Shown here one piece after another: positions 24,423 through 37,660 of a stretch of DNA of 64,000 bases. The stretch spans positions 561,685-625,684 of the forward strand of contig JAUJYZ010000289.1 of the NCBI GenBank assembly GCA_033675265.1. Direction: 5' to 3'. The stretch is from Actinostola sp. cb2023 (Eukaryota; Cnidaria; Anthozoa; Actiniaria; Actinostolidae). Made by a program: the position numbers and the translations under genes. The notes under the pieces were generated by a model. The model was given only the letters and a program-made list of their open reading frames with translations, had not been told where the DNA came from and did not search any database. Position 1 is the first letter of the stretch. The number at the start of each line of letters is the position of its first letter.

Positions 24423-25101
24423 AAAGTTGGTTTAGTTGAAGCAAATGAAGAACTAGATAAAAGGACTAAGGTAATCCTAAATACTTTGAGGGATATAACG
24501 TCTGTTGTCACCAATGATAACAATCTAACTGAGCGAATTCAGTCTCTCAGACAGACTTGGTTTCCCGAGAAAGACCAATACGGTAGAAATGTTTTGCTTG
24601 CTGCACTTAGTGGGAATACAAGATTAGTTAGGAGTTTGGTTTATTCTGGAGCTAAGATTAATGAGAGAGACGGTATTGGTCAGATGCCGTTGACATTAGC
24701 TTTGCATAAAGGCCACCTCAATGCCGCTAAGTTCTTGTTAGATGAGGGAGCGTCGGTGGACGACAGACTTCACGAGTCTACTGTGGCACCATTGGAAATC
24801 GCAAAAACAAGGCAGGATGGAACGATGGAAAATGAGATTAACAAGAACTTGTCCATGCAACACGATGTCTACGAACATGTAGCCTCATCTTTCAAAAGAC
24901 CAGGGAATGTTTCAGCGGAAAAGGAGTGCGCAGAAGGTGTGAACTTTGCACGTGTGTTGGATATTAACGTTGGCGACCAAAAGAACACAGTCACTTTGCA
25001 GACCTGTGCTAATCGCTGCCCTGATAAATATGGAAATTTTGGAATGTTACTGAAAAAGTCATGAAGAGGCCAACAGTGAATCCATCTTCATTCAAGCTTA
25101 A
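24423..25101 (+). pseudogene. Ankyrin-repeat gene, 5' part, cut by a 23.6-kb insertion
   Basis: The open frame encodes two clear ankyrin repeats (DQYGRNVLLAALSGNTRLVRSLVYSGAKI, then DGIGQMPLTLALHKGHLNAAKFLLDEGASVDDR), which act as protein-binding helices, followed by GDQKNTVTLQTCANRCPDKYG. The frame has an upstream stop just before 24,423, so an earlier exon is likely. Near 25,035 it changes frame to FWNVTEKVMKRPTVNPSSFKL, probably after a small deletion. At TTAA 25,098-25,101 it is interrupted by mobile DNA; the frame resumes at 48,681. I do not know the gene's role. Similar multicopy proteins may themselves be mobile, which I cannot test. Confidence 0.7.
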
Positions 25102-28100
25102 GAGCTGATGCCTGTAAGAACCGAGAATGTCCCGTCAGTTCGGAAAAAATGAAATTCATTTTATTTCACCAAAACATCCCCCTTAGTGAACTATTTCAGA
25201 AAATCATATTTAAAAGTTTGAGCGTTTTTTTATTTTGGCGAATTTTACAAAAGTTCGAAAAATCGGCTTTTGGGCGGTTTCGCACTCGCGGAAAAGGCTC
25301 AACAAATAGCCAACTTCAAGAACCTCGCAAGAACGTATCAAAGTAGTAACAAAGCTCATACTCCTCGCACGTAATAATGAACTGTCCAACGTTAAGATTC
25401 AGTAACAATATTGCATCTAAGTTGTCTTTTGGCTTTTTCATTAACCTTTTTGCACGAACCATTTTGTTATGTTTCGAAAAGCGGTAAAGTGAAGGCAAAG
25501 TTCCCCCGGGCAAATCGATGTCTGGTATATGTATTTTCAAAGTTAAACTTACATGCTATGAAAGCTTACTTATTCATATGTCTACCTATGAAGTTTGGAG
25601 CTTGGGAATTTAGTGGTTCGTCTTGACGAAATATTTCAAAATGTCATATGAGCCGCAACAATCGAAGGACGATTTCGATAGTGCATTTCTAAAAATAGAT
25701 CTCGGAAACGAAAAAAATGTCTGACTGTGATTCAACGATCTAAAATGGGCTGTAATGTTACTAGAATCGAAGTACAAGGTCAAAATATTTTTTCTGGGCA
25801 TTAATTTGAGTTTTCAAAGGTTCACGCATACAGCCAACATCACGCATGCATAATTTCAAAATTAGCAAAATCAAACATAAACAACACATTTTACTAGGGA
25901 ATTATGAGTGTAGCTTAGAAGAACCTTGTTCGCATACACTTTTATGTGGATTATGTTCTAAATAAAGTCAAAACAAAGGATGGTTTCGAAAACTGCACTT
26001 TATACCGGAATGTAAATGCGTGACTAGTTCACGCATGCGATCTTGTAGTCTCGGGTCACGCACTGGGTACATTACGCAACAGCAAGAGTTATTCCACTCT
26101 AGCTAGCTCACTCAGTCGTATGGCGTCGTGCATGTTTAGAACGCTTTTGGCTGAGAAAACTTCATGTGCGACCTCTGCTGAGTATGCTGACAATGTGGAA
26201 TGTGTTAGTCTGAAGAACTGCACGAGAGATGTGACCGGACATCTCAAGCTGTATAAACTTAGCACAGATGAGCATGTTGATAATGAAATGAAATTATTGC
26301 TCGCTCGAACAGGTAAATTCTTCATTCTTTCTCATTCATGTATAGCTTTAATATATATCAGCCTTTGTTAATATATCTATTTAACAAATAGAAGATGGCT
26401 TTCTATGTTCTATACAAAAATGATGCACGCCTGAGCTCTTGAAATGCTAGCAAGTGGATGCACGAGCGAAAGGGAGTGCATTCAGCTGCATTTCAAGAGC
26501 TCAGAAGGCATCTTCTATTTATTTTATATTATAAAAACTCGCAAATCATGAGTATTTCACTATTCACTTCATATGTAATCGATTTTCAAAAGAAAAAAAT
26601 TCGTGTCATATACACTTTAAGAGCTGGTGCCTGTAAGAACCGAGAATGTCCCGTCAGTTCGGAAAAAATGAAATTCATTTTATTTCACCAAAACATCCCC
26701 CTTAGTGAACTATTTCAGAAAATCATATTTAAAAGTTTGAGCGTTTTTTTATTTTGGCGAATTTTACAAAAGTTCGAAAAATCGGCTTTTGGGCGGTTTC
26801 GCACTCGCGGAAAAGGCTCAACAAATAGCCAACTTCAAGAACCTCGCAAGAACGTATCAAAGTAGTAACAAAGCTCATACTCCTCGCACGTAATAATGAA
26901 CTGTCCAACGTTAAGATTCAGTAACAATATTGCATCTAAGTTGTCTTTTGGCTTTTTCATTAACCTTTTTGCACGAACCATTTTGTTATGTTTCGAAAAG
27001 CGGTAAAGTGAAGGCAAAGTTCCCCCGGGCAAATCGATGTCTGGTATATGTATTTTCAAAGTTAAACTTACATGCTATGAAAGCTTACTTATTCATATGT
27101 CTACCTATGAAGTTTGGAGCTTGGGAATTTAGTGGTTCGTCTTGACGAAATATTTCAAAATGTCATATGAGCCGCAACAATCGAAGGACGATTTCGATAG
27201 TGCATTTCTAAAAATAGATCTCGGAAACGAAAAAAATGTCTGACTGTGATTCAACGATCTAAAATGGGCTGTAATGTTACTAGAATCGAAGTACAAGGTC
27301 AAAATATTTTTTCTGGGCATTAATTTGAGTTTTCAAAGGTTCACGCATACAGCCAACATCACGCATGCATAATTTCAAAATTAGCAAAATCAAACATAAA
27401 CAACACATTTTACTAGGGAATTATGAGTGTAGCTTAGAAGAACCTTGTTCGCATACACTTTTATGTGGATTATGTTCTAAATAAAGTCAAAACAAAGGAT
27501 GGTTTCGAAAACTGCACTTTATACCGGAATGTAAATGCGTGACTAGTTCACGCATGCGATCTTGTAGTCTCGGGTCACGCACTGGGTACATTACGCAACA
27601 GCAAGAGTTATTCCACTCTAGCTAGCTCACTCAGTCGTATGGCGTCGTGCATGTTTAGAACGCTTTTGGCTGAGAAAACTTCATGTGCGACCTCTGCTGA
27701 GTATGCTGACAATGTGGAATGTGTTAGTCTGAAGAACTGCACGAGAGATGTGACCGGACATCTCAAGCTGTATAAACTTAGCACAGATGAGCATGTTGAT
27801 AATGAAATGAAATTATTGCTCGCTCGAACAGGTAAATTCTTCATTCTTTCTCATTCATGTATAGCTTTAATATATATCAGCCTTTGTTAATATATCTATT
27901 TAACAAATAGAAGATGGCTTTCTATGTTCTATACAAAAATGATGCACGCCTGAGCTCTTGAAATGCTAGCAAGTGGATGCACGAGCGAAAGGGAGTGCAT
28001 TCAGCTGCATTTCAAGAGCTCAGAAGGCATCTTCTATTTATTTTATATTATAAAAACTCGCAAATCATGAGTATTTCACTATTCACTTCATATGTAATCG

Positions 28101-29600
28101 ATTTTCAAAAGAAAAAAATTCGTGTCATATACACTTTAAGAGCTGGTGCCTGTAAGAACCGAGAATGTCCCGTCAGTTCGGAAAAAATGAAATTCATTTT
28201 ATTTCACCAAAACATCCCCCTTAGTGAACTATTTCAGAAAATCATATTTAAAAGTTTGAGCGTTTTTTTATTTTGGCGAATTTTTTACAAAAGTTCGAAA
28301 AATCGGCTTTTGGGCGGTTTCGCACTCGCGGAAAAGGCTCAACAAATAGCCAACTTCAAGAACCTCGCAAGAACGTATCAAAGTAGTAACAAAGCTCATA
28401 CTCCTCGCACGTAATAATGAACTGTCCAACGTTAAGATTCAGTAACAATATTGCATCTAAGTTGTCTTTTGGCTTTTTCATTAACCTTTTTGCACGAACC
28501 ATTTTGTTATGTTTCGAAAAGCGGTAAAGTGAAGGCAAAGTTCCCCCGGGCAAATCGATGTCTGGTATATGTATTTTCAAAGTTAAACTTACATGCTATG
28601 AAAGCTTACTTATTCATATGTCTACCTATGAAGTTTGGAGCTTGGGAATTTAGTGGTTCGTCTTGACGAAATATTTCAAAATGTCATATGAGCCGCAACA
28701 ATCGAAGGACGATTTCGATAGTGCATTTCTAAAAATAGATCTCGGAAACGAAAAAAATGTCTGACTGTGATTCAACGATCTAAAATGGGCTGTAATGTTA
28801 CTAGAATCGAAGTACAAGGTCAAAATATTTTTTCTGGGCATTAATTTGAGTTTTCAAAGGTTCACGCATACAGCCAACATCACGCATGCATAATTTCAAA
28901 ATTAGCAAAATCAAACATAAACAACACATTTTACTAGGGAATTATGAGTGTAGCTTAGAAGAACCTTGTTCGCATACACTTTTATGTGGATTATGTTCTA
29001 AATAAAGTCAAAACAAAGGATGGTTTCGAAAACTGCACTTTATACCGGAATGTAAATGCGTGACTAGTTCACGCATGCGATCTTGTAGTCTCGGGTCACG
29101 CACTGGGTACATTACGCAACAGCAAGAGTTATTCCACTCTAGCTAGCTCACTCAGTCGTATGGCGTCGTGCATGTTTAGAACGCTTTTGGCTGAGAAAAC
29201 TTCATGTGCGACCTCTGCTGAGTATGCTGACAATGTGGAATGTGTTAGTCTGAAGAACTGCACGAGAGATGTGACCGGACATCTCAAGCTGTATAAACTT
29301 AGCACAGATGAGCATGTTGATAATGAAATGAAATTATTGCTCGCTCGAACAGGTAAATTCTTCATTCTTTCTCATTCATGTATAGCTTTAATATATATCA
29401 GCCTTTGTTAATATATCTATTTAACAAATAGAAGATGGCTTTCTATGTTCTATACAAAAATGATGCACGCCTGAGCTCTTGAAATGCTAGCAAGTGGATG
29501 CACGAGCGAAAGGGAGTGCATTCAGCTGCATTTCAAGAGCTCAGAAGGCATCTTCTATTTATTTTATATTATAAAAACTCGCAAATCATGAGTATTTCAC
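25102..29600. repeat. Tandem triplication of the family-B left end (1,519-1,521-bp period)
   Basis: Three nearly identical copies occupy 25,102-26,560, 26,561-28,079 and 28,080-29,600. Copies 2 and 3 begin with a 56-base right end of the TTAA MITE (26,561-26,616; 28,080-28,135), then TTAA, then the family-B terminus GAGCTGGTGCC. Copy 1 lacks the MITE piece and starts at the ankyrin gene TTAA with GAGCTGATGCC. Each copy contains the full left terminal repeat and exon 1 (ATG at 26,120, 27,639 and 29,160). Copy 3 differs by two extra T in a T-run near 28,283. The unit joints share CAC(T), consistent with short-homology joining. Confidence 0.95.
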
Positions 29601-30338
29601 TGGAAAAGACCAATATTCTGAAGTTGTTGTAAACGTTCGAGTTAATTCATATTCAACATGAGTTTATGTAAATTAGATAATGGCATTCCAGCGTGCAGCG
29701 CTTTAACTAATTCGAAAAAACATAACACTAATAATAATAATAATAATAACACTAATAATTTATTACCTTTTATAGCGCATTTTCCATGACGAGATGATAA
29801 TGCGCTATCCTCGACTTTCTTCCCATTTTGTTCACTATTCTTGTTCAATTTTTATCAAAAATCTATATTTTCGGTGTATCGCAATGTTTTCAACAACAAA
29901 GTCGAGGAAACGTTTGATTTTAAGATTGTTTTAGCTATTCAGTTTGAACCTAAGCTCACAGCCGTGCGCGCACCATAAAAAGTTTGCAATTTGATTGGTA
30001 GCTAGACGTGCACCATACAAAATGGTGCACGCCTAGCACCCAATGAAATCGCGCGTTCTTAGGATGGTACTAATGTTTATATTATAAACACAATTAGGAG
30101 TATTTTCAATTGATGACAAACACCTCTCTATCACTATATGCCCCCGCCATCGTGATGAATACGGTCTTCGCTGGAGATGTGGTAAAGTTAACTGTGTATT
30201 GCCAAGTGAAATCGCTTTCCACAAATCAGCATCAACGAAAGGTGGCCAATGTATCAACACTATTCAGTCCCAGTATCTTCTAAACAAGACTGGACAACTA
30301 TATGCCGTTGGATCGCGTAAGTTTCTTATTTTATTTAT

Positions 30339-30477
30339 CAATTAGTCAACTCGCGTCCATGCATCTATTGCATTATATATGCACTCTATAACTTAACTCT
30401 AGCTTGATAAGAGTTCTTTATATTTTCTCGAGTGCGTCTATAACGCTATGGGCGCATGGACGCTAGTTGACTAATTG
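30339..30477. mobile_element. ~140-bp MITE
   Basis: CAATTAGTCAACTCGCGTCCATG at the left matches the reverse complement of the right end with one difference. ATTTAT occurs directly at both sides and could be the target duplication. Non-coding, inside intron 2 of copy B. Confidence 0.6.
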
Positions 30478-30497
30478 ATTTATAATATGGCATCTAG

Positions 30498-30669
30498 AGA
30501 GCATGCAGCCCATGGGGAAATAGTTCATAGCAATTTTAGCCAATGAGCATGCGCGTTATCTCGAACAGTGTGCACGCGATCAGAGGAGGCCAGTGGGAGG
30601 TTGACGAGAGCGTGCAGCCCTTGGGGAAATAGTTCATAGAACTCTAGCCAATCAGAGCGCGCGTTATAT
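30498..30669. repeat. Two ~60-bp direct repeats
   Basis: GCAGCCCATGGGGAAATAG and GCAGCCCTTGGGGAAATAG start two similar segments (30,503 and 30,613), each running on through TTCATAG, TAGCCAAT and CGCGTTAT. No coding capacity. Confidence 0.5.
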
Positions 30670-31129
30670 CTTTGCTATATTATAAACTAAAATATGACTC
30701 ACTGATTGCCGGCGTGCAAATAGATATGGGTCGAGAGTTATTATCGGAACCTTTACCACATACGGGATACGGGGGACCTAAAGGTGTGTAGGATAGGAAC
30801 TGGGGTATAGGGTGGAATAGAGTCTGACTAAATGCCTGGGAAATCAATCAATATCGGGTGCGCCAGAAATAGTAGGAGCATGCATACGAAATTAGAATAG
30901 GTCATAGCTAGCGTTTTTACAAGTCCGGCTATTTGTAGAACCGCAACACCTCCCCTAATCCAGTCGCTGGACTCTCCTTTCCGCTCCTCTTTTTTATTGG
31001 GCTTCCTTTGTCGCGGAAAGAAGGGTCCAGCAGGGTTTGCCTGCGCATGCGCAAGAATTTATCATGCGTACCTCCGAGGAAAGGGGTTATTTTTCTTTCC
31101 CGCTGATTTTTCCCGTGGCTAAAAGTAAA

Positions 31130-34100
31130 ATGGCGGAGTGTTTGGATTGTTATATTTGTGGAAAAAACATAACTTGCATTACAGCAAGAGCCCTACTTGT
31201 AAAGAGAAGTGGCGAAATAACAGATCTCGCAAAACACTTCCAAATTTATTGCGAAATTTTCTTTGACGACGAAGAGATTGCGTCGCTGTATTGTTGTAAA
31301 CTATGCAAAAGTCGACTTGATACAATCATGAAGAAAATATTTGAGTTAACGTCATCCTTCAAACAATCGAAAGCACAGAAGAACCGCAAAAAGAGACTGC
31401 ACAGCCCACAGAAAACATTCTCGCCTACAACGAATTCACCCGGGAAATCACCTGCGGCAAAAACAGTTAGAGTTCGAAGCCCTGAGAGTCGAAAAACAAA
31501 GCGAACGCTCATTCCAGATGTAAATCTCGAAAGTAGAACTGAGAATGATTCCGACGATTTGAACGTCTATCCACTGAAGGACCAGGTAAGTTATCTTCAT
31601 TGTTTCTTGAGCATTGTTTAATAACATTTGTAATACGTGATTATTGTCACAATTGGAGTGAAAATCCCCTTCGATCATTTATGGTTTCGTTCTTTAGGAA
31701 GAAGCCACGATAATCGCAACTCCCGAAGCACATTCTGTAATAAGAGTACCTCAACAACAAGAACCACCACCACCTCATAAGCAAGAAAACGAGTTGTTTC
31801 TGTTTGTTAAATTTCCATCTTGTGATACACACCTCAAAATCACGGGACGAAAAGCACGAATTGTTTACTCAGTAGTTTTCAGTCAGGACAATGTCGTTGA
31901 TATAATGATGGAAGACAGCGCAATAAAAGAAATCGTCTCGCAGAAAGTACTTAATGACCTAAACAACGAATGCAACTCACTTTGTTCCACTGCCATGCCG
32001 TCAATGTTGAGACAAAAGGATGCTGAAAGTCTTACGAACTTTTCTTTTCAAGCCTTACTGGAAGAAATAAAGAGCAGAGCACACCTGCTGTACAGTGTCA
32101 TTATGTCTGTTTGCTGTCCTAAAAAAGCCAGTGAGCGCAATACGCAAAAGACCGTAGATTCCAAATTGGGCTCTATTGGTATGGCTATAGCAATACTATT
32201 AAGATGTAGGAACAAGTTCATGTCTGCAGCTCACATAGTCAATTCAATATCTCTTGGAAGGGGGCACATATCAAAGATGGTGAGTACATGTACGTATACA
32301 GCTGAGTGCAAACCATATATCCGTGAAACAGTACTATATAATTAGTACTAAATAGCACTGACGAATGGAGACCTTCTTCCATGATACCCCACCTCTTTCA
32401 AAACAGAAAATGCTTATGTTTTTTTTAAAAGGGTAATCTCAGACAGCACTGTTTCACTTGATATGTTTGCACATTACTATTAATGACAGCTAATTTGAAT
32501 AATAAATAAACAATGGAAAACACAAGGATACATTCATCTACACACACAACTCAAAATGTTGCAATATTGTGTACATAGGGAATGTCAAGAGCTAATCACC
32601 AAGGACTAGTCATCTCACATGACCAGTACATAAAATACTTGGATGAGCTTGGGAAGAATTATGATAAAGAAGTCATAACATGGCTTCAAGATAGAAACAC
32701 AAGTATCAAACTGGTTGGAGATAATATTGATAGGCGTGTCATAGCCAGAGATCAAAGAAAGGATAACAAGAACAAAGAATTCCACTGGTTTCTTGCCATG
32801 GCATTTAAAGAGAGGATTAATTCTAACCACTTACCCAATGACAGTTCTATTTGCAATCTGAAGGAACTTTCCCTAAGTGAATTTCTTTTGGACCAAGGGG
32901 AATGTGACAAGCTGAATTCTGACTTTTGTATTTTGTTACTGAGAGTAGTTTGCAAACACATGCCCTTTTTTCATTCCTACAGTAAATATGTACCAAAACA
33001 CATTTTGCATGAATACACACTAGAGATGAACAAAACCTCAGAGGCAGTTAATCTTGGCCTTGTGTTTGAAGATGAGAACACATCTGATGGAATGATAAAA
33101 ATCTTAGAATACCTCCATAAATATGTCAGACCTGGTGATGAGGAAACAGTGTTTGGTGGTGACCTTCTAACATGTGAAAGGGCCTTCAATGTTCAGAGAT
33201 TGAGAAGAACTGCACCAACTCAATTACTCCGCCTTGATGGAATCCTACCAACTGCAGAGAGTTGGCATACAAAGATGGCCCTTTTAATAGTGAGATATTT
33301 TAATTGTGAATGTTTTTGTATATGCTTTATTGTGTTGTCATTACTATAAATAATAGTAATTATAGTAATAATAATAATGATAATGATATGTAGGTCATTA
33401 TTAAAATACTTATATTTTATTACTATTGTTACTGTTATTGTATAATTATATTATATGAAATCTATAAACATAATTATACAATATATCTATAAGTAATACC
33501 ATATATATAAATGGGAATACTTGAATAAATTGTATTGTATTGTATTATTCAAGGTTGTATTTAAGTTTCTATGGTCTAGCAAGTCATCAAAGGATATTGG
33601 AACTTTGTACCAATTAATGAATGTAGCAGGAAGAAGTAATGTTACAGGGGATGTAAAACATGAGATGAGCATGGTAGGTCCCGGTATAGAAAACACTTTT
33701 GAAAATCCAAACTTTGCAATTCAAAGGAAACTGAATTCCTTTTTATAAATGAATTTATATTAATGTTCATTATAATCATCATTTTTTGTCAATTTTCTCT
33801 AGTCAAGAGATCTTCTAGTTGATGTAACAGATGCCCATATTCTTACTGCAACCATGAAATATTTTGGTATGTCAAATCTTGACAGCACTCCAACCAAGAA
33901 TGTTCCACCTCCAAATGCAAAATCACCTGAAAAGAAGCAGTGGCTCTATGATAGTGCAAACCATATCATAAAGTTATTTGTATTTGAAAGAGATACAAGT
34001 AGCATTAATACACAATCTGATCAAGCAGGTAAGTGAATTATGTAAATAAAAGTATGCAATTTTCATTTGCCTTCTTTTAAAAGAAGCCTGCCCTGCCTAC

Positions 34101-35442
34101 AGGCTAGAAAATCAAGACAATAAAAATATTAGTCAGCTTTAAATTGTTAATTCAAACTAATTAATTTTCATTAGTTTATTTACTAATATTCAGTGTAGAT
34201 TTGGCTACAGTATATAGTCAAAGAGATACAGTACATGTATTTCCATTTGTAGCCAAATGTATCTAAAATAGCCATAATTATATTATTATAGTAAAATTTG
34301 TATATAATCCTAACAGATGATGCCAATGATGTAAGAGGAAGAGGTGATGATGATGATGATGATATCGACTATTATGACAGCAGTACTGATGACAGTGATG
34401 GTGTTGATTATGACAATACTGTTGATGATCAAGAATTATTATTCAACGCAAATATACAGAAAACACAAAAAGAAGCCCAAACTACTGGATCAGAGATAAA
34501 GGAAAACAAATCAGTTAAACTCTTGCCTTGGCTGACAAAAGAAAATGATAAACCAAAAGCAAAACAGGAACATATCAAAAAACAAGAAGATGATCAAAAA
34601 GACCCCAATGACTATATATTCAACTATGCCTGCAGTATTCTATCTTTGGGATTAATAGTGAAAGAATATGAAGATGCAGTTCATGAAGGAGATGCTATTA
34701 GAGAGGAAATATGTTGGAAATTGATGTTGCTATTGTTCAAGGTATAACTTCTTAACTTTGTTTTGGAATGCCTGCTGTATTTTGTTGCCACATGCTGTCT
34801 TCTTGTATTGCTAGTTTAATTTGCTTCATATTATGTTTATTGCTGTAATATTAATTTGTTTCCTGGACAAATTGGTATTGCATTTTTATTGTTATTTTTC
34901 AGGCCAAGATAAACAACAAGATGAATAAAGTTAAGTATGCTCACGAGGCATTTAAATACCTATGTCTTGTAAAGGCAGTGCTCACACCCCGCATGGCCCA
35001 CAAGCTAAAATGGGGACGCTTCTTTAGCCATTCAGGTGGACATGGCAATAACATAGAATGCGACCTTAGAGTTGAACATGAAGTACGTACACTCAAACAT
35101 CTCTTTAATGAGATGGGAGGTAGCCTAAATGAGGAAAACGCACAAAGGGTCGCACGTTCTATGAATAATACTGATAAAGTTATTGGCAATCTTCATAAGG
35201 AATGTGTTGTTACACCACAGTCCAGCAATCATTCTACTGTGCAATCAGATGATGATATCTTACTGATGGTAAATGAACTGCAGACAACACAAGTATTTTC
35301 AGAAATACCTGGTAGAAGACACCATGCATTCCCTGAGCACTCAAGATCACCTCTAAGTCACTTGGATATGGCAGTAGTTTTAAAATGGATGAAAACTTTA
35401 ATCAAAAAGTTTTCAAGGTTACAAAAGCTTGGTCCAGCTTGA
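31130..35442 (+). CDS. Academ transposase, DUF6589-type (intact, 7 exons)
   Basis: Exons 31,130-31,585, 31,698-32,279, 32,579-33,289, 33,554-33,673, 33,803-34,028, 34,317-34,741 and 34,903-35,442 have clean GT-AG borders and phases 0,0,0,0,1,0, giving about 1019 residues. The ATG at 31,130 opens MAECLDCYICGKNI, whose Cys pairs (CYIC, later CCKLC) look like a zinc-binding head. The core shows KLVGDNIDRRV (about 32,715), then FGGDLLTCERAFNVQRLRR with LPTAESWHTKMALL (33,160-33,289), and NNIECDLRVEHEVRTLKHLF near the end; these acidic residues are the likely DDE/D set. An acidic low-complexity stretch (DDDDDDIDYYDSSTDDSD) starts exon 6. The arrangement fits DUF6589 proteins as I remember them. 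It would act in the nucleus to excise and insert the element. No damage is seen, so this copy could be active. Confidence 0.85.
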
Positions 35443-35466
35443 TTACAGGTATAGTAGATCAGACTG

Positions 35467-37481
35467 TTATAACTTGGTATGTTCTTGTGATAAATTTATG
35501 TTGCTTATGGCCATCATAGCATCATCACACAAGTCATCAAACTGTTTATCTTCTGAGACTGTTGACAAAATTGATAGTATTTCTTGAGCTTGACTTTCAC
35601 TCCACACATTAAGTTTTGTCAGTACATCATCAATTGAAAGAAGTTCATCACACAAGTTACTAACATTGGTGATCAATTCATGTGTAAATCCTGTAGAGTA
35701 GTCCACCCCTAGAATGGAGTTACTTTCCATTAAACTGCTTCTGTATGCCTCAAGTTTATCTTTCAGGGCTTGCTTTTGACTGGAAGATAAAGGAATGAGT
35801 TTCTTTTCTGAAGAACAAGTGGCAGAATTTGTCGGGGCTGATTGCTCAGATTCCTGTGTCATACTTTTATCTTTAGGCCTTTTGCAGTTATCACATGTGC
35901 AAGTCAGAGAACAAATGTCACAACATATATGCTTTGGATTCATTTTATTAATAGACAGTTCAGCTGTAGCATTGGGACTTCCATCAAAATATTCCAACAA
36001 AAAATATCTCCTGCAAGCATTGTTATTTTCACAATACCTTCTCATATCTTGTAAGTCTTTAACCTGGATTTCACTACTCCTCCCCTTTTTCTTAAACTGT
36101 GACATTCGGTTCCCAAACTCCTTAGAAGAGTAGAATAGTAAAGCTTTAGAGGGCAGGCCATCCCTTCCTGCACGTCCACTTTCCTGCATATAGCCATTAA
36201 GGATGGAGGTGCTCGGAAATGGATAACTTCTCTCTTATGTTGGGACAGTCTACACCCATACCGAAAACAACTGTTGCCACAACAATGCGTAAACTTCCAT
36301 CCTTTGAAGTAAACCTCTCAATTACAATTTTCTTTGTAATCTCATCAGTCTCCTTAACATACATTTCAATGATTCTCTGTTTTTTCTCCTTTATCTGTGA
36401 AAACCCACAGTGTTTCTTTCAGCTTCCTTTCAAAGTATTCAAAAATGTCAACACAGTTTGCCTTTGAATAACAAAAAATAAGACATTTCTGGCTACTTAA
36501 TCCATTTTTCTGTAAGTCACTGATAATATGCTTAAAGCAATCTTCAAACACCTGCTCCTGTTTCTCAGAATCATAATCCTGGTAACTTGGTAGTTTTTGC
36601 ACATAATAATTGATATTTGTCCTGTTATTTGAGCCTTTGATGATACTACACCCTTTCATCTCTAGTGTCTCTATTATTTTTGATCTTGTTCTGTCTGTAG
36701 CTGTTGCAGTTAAAGCAATTACTGGTACACCAGGCATTAGCAAACTCCGTACTTTCCCCAATTTACAATAGGCTGTTCGAAATTCACATCCCCTGTAGAT
36801 GCAATGATAATAAAATGGCATACAATTAATTTTATTATTTTAAAGGGATACCTTTGCAGAGTGAAGAATTTCTAAGCAGATTTGGACAAAATAAATTAAT
36901 TTACAATGGGCTTAGATCAGTTTTAAAAGCAGTAAAACAGTGTATAATATGTAACTTATGAAGCTTAATGTTTACCATTGCTCTATACAATGTGCTTCAT
37001 CTATTGCAACACACACCACGTTTTTCTTGATCCTGAAGATAGCCTTTTTGACAGAATTATCTTCCAAAGCCTCTGGTGACAACATTATAACTTTGAACTT
37101 GCAACTGTATACATCTGCCATTAGCTCTGTATCCCGAAGTGAAGCTGGAGTCAATTTCGTGCACGAGAGGCCATGATTTTCAATTGACTGTTTTTGATCA
37201 TCCATGAGTGAAATTAGGGGCGAAACCAACAATAAGACCGAGCCATTGTTGCTAGCTTTGTGTCCAAAACGAATATAATCACAAAAGTATGGAATAAGCA
37301 TGTAGCATAAACTTTTGCCGTATCCCGTTTGAAGGTTAACAAACACGTCATGTCCAGTCGAAAACTCACCAATGACCCTGATCTGTTCTTCTTTCAATAC
37401 ATATTGTTTTGGAAATTGTAAAATACTGAAAGAAAGGGCTTCATCGATATCCTTCGAATCCGTCATTACACTGGCCGCCAT
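35467..37481 (-). pseudogene. RecQ-like SF2 helicase of the Academ element (frame-broken)
   Basis: On the minus strand, exon 1 runs from the ATG at 37,481 to 36,976 and exon 2 starts at about 36,793; the join restores IEQWGCEFR. Motifs in order: LQTGYGKSLCYMLIPYF (Walker A), VSPLISLMDDQ, AIDEAHCIEQW (DEAH box with the RecQ-type tail), VIALTATATD, KCLIFCYSKANCVD, VVATTVFGMGVDCPNIR, then NGYMQESGRAGRDG with the arginine finger region. A RecQ-style zinc-binding region follows (MRRYCENNNACRRYFLLEYF...HICCDIC) and a helical tail to 35,467. The reading frame changes at an A-run near 36,390 and again twice between 36,230 and 36,195, between motifs IV and VI. As read, no single polypeptide is made. 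Such helicases unwind DNA; in this element it would assist transposition. Sequencing error at the A-run is possible. Confidence 0.85.
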
Positions 37482-37660
37482 ATTTGAACCCCCAACCTTA
37501 TAAACCAGCGGTTGCTGATACTCATGCGCAATGTAAATTACCCAAGAAAGTGGATAAATTCTTGCGCATGCGCAGGCAAACCCTGCTGGACCCTTCTTTC
37601 CGCGACAAAGGAAGCCCAATAAAAAAGAGGAGCGGAAAGGAGAGTCCAGCGACTGGATTA

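Larger units (their letters stand above)
30956..37660. mobile_element. Academ DNA transposon with RecQ-like helicase (AcademH-type)
   Basis: The 108-base termini 30,956-31,063 and 37,553-37,660 are identical inverted copies starting TAATCCAGTCGCTGGAC. CACCTCCCC stands directly outside both ends (30,947-30,955; 37,661-37,669), a 9-bp target duplication. It encodes a plus-strand seven-exon transposase and a convergent minus-strand RecQ-like helicase whose 3' ends are only 24 bases apart. Helicase-carrying Academ elements have been described in animals and fungi (from memory), which is why I choose this name. Identical termini suggest a recent insertion. It lies in intron 2 of the family-B gene. 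Confidence 0.9.

Noticed and set aside
25316..29365. Repeated small open frames on both strands (74, 71, 63 and 78 codons) in each tandem unit
   Set aside because: They recur only because the DNA repeats; several lie in the non-coding terminal repeat. Only the exon 1 frame has splice and homology support.
35795..36133. Plus-strand frames under the helicase
   Set aside because: Antisense shadows of the RecQ-like zinc-binding region, which has clear motifs on the minus strand.
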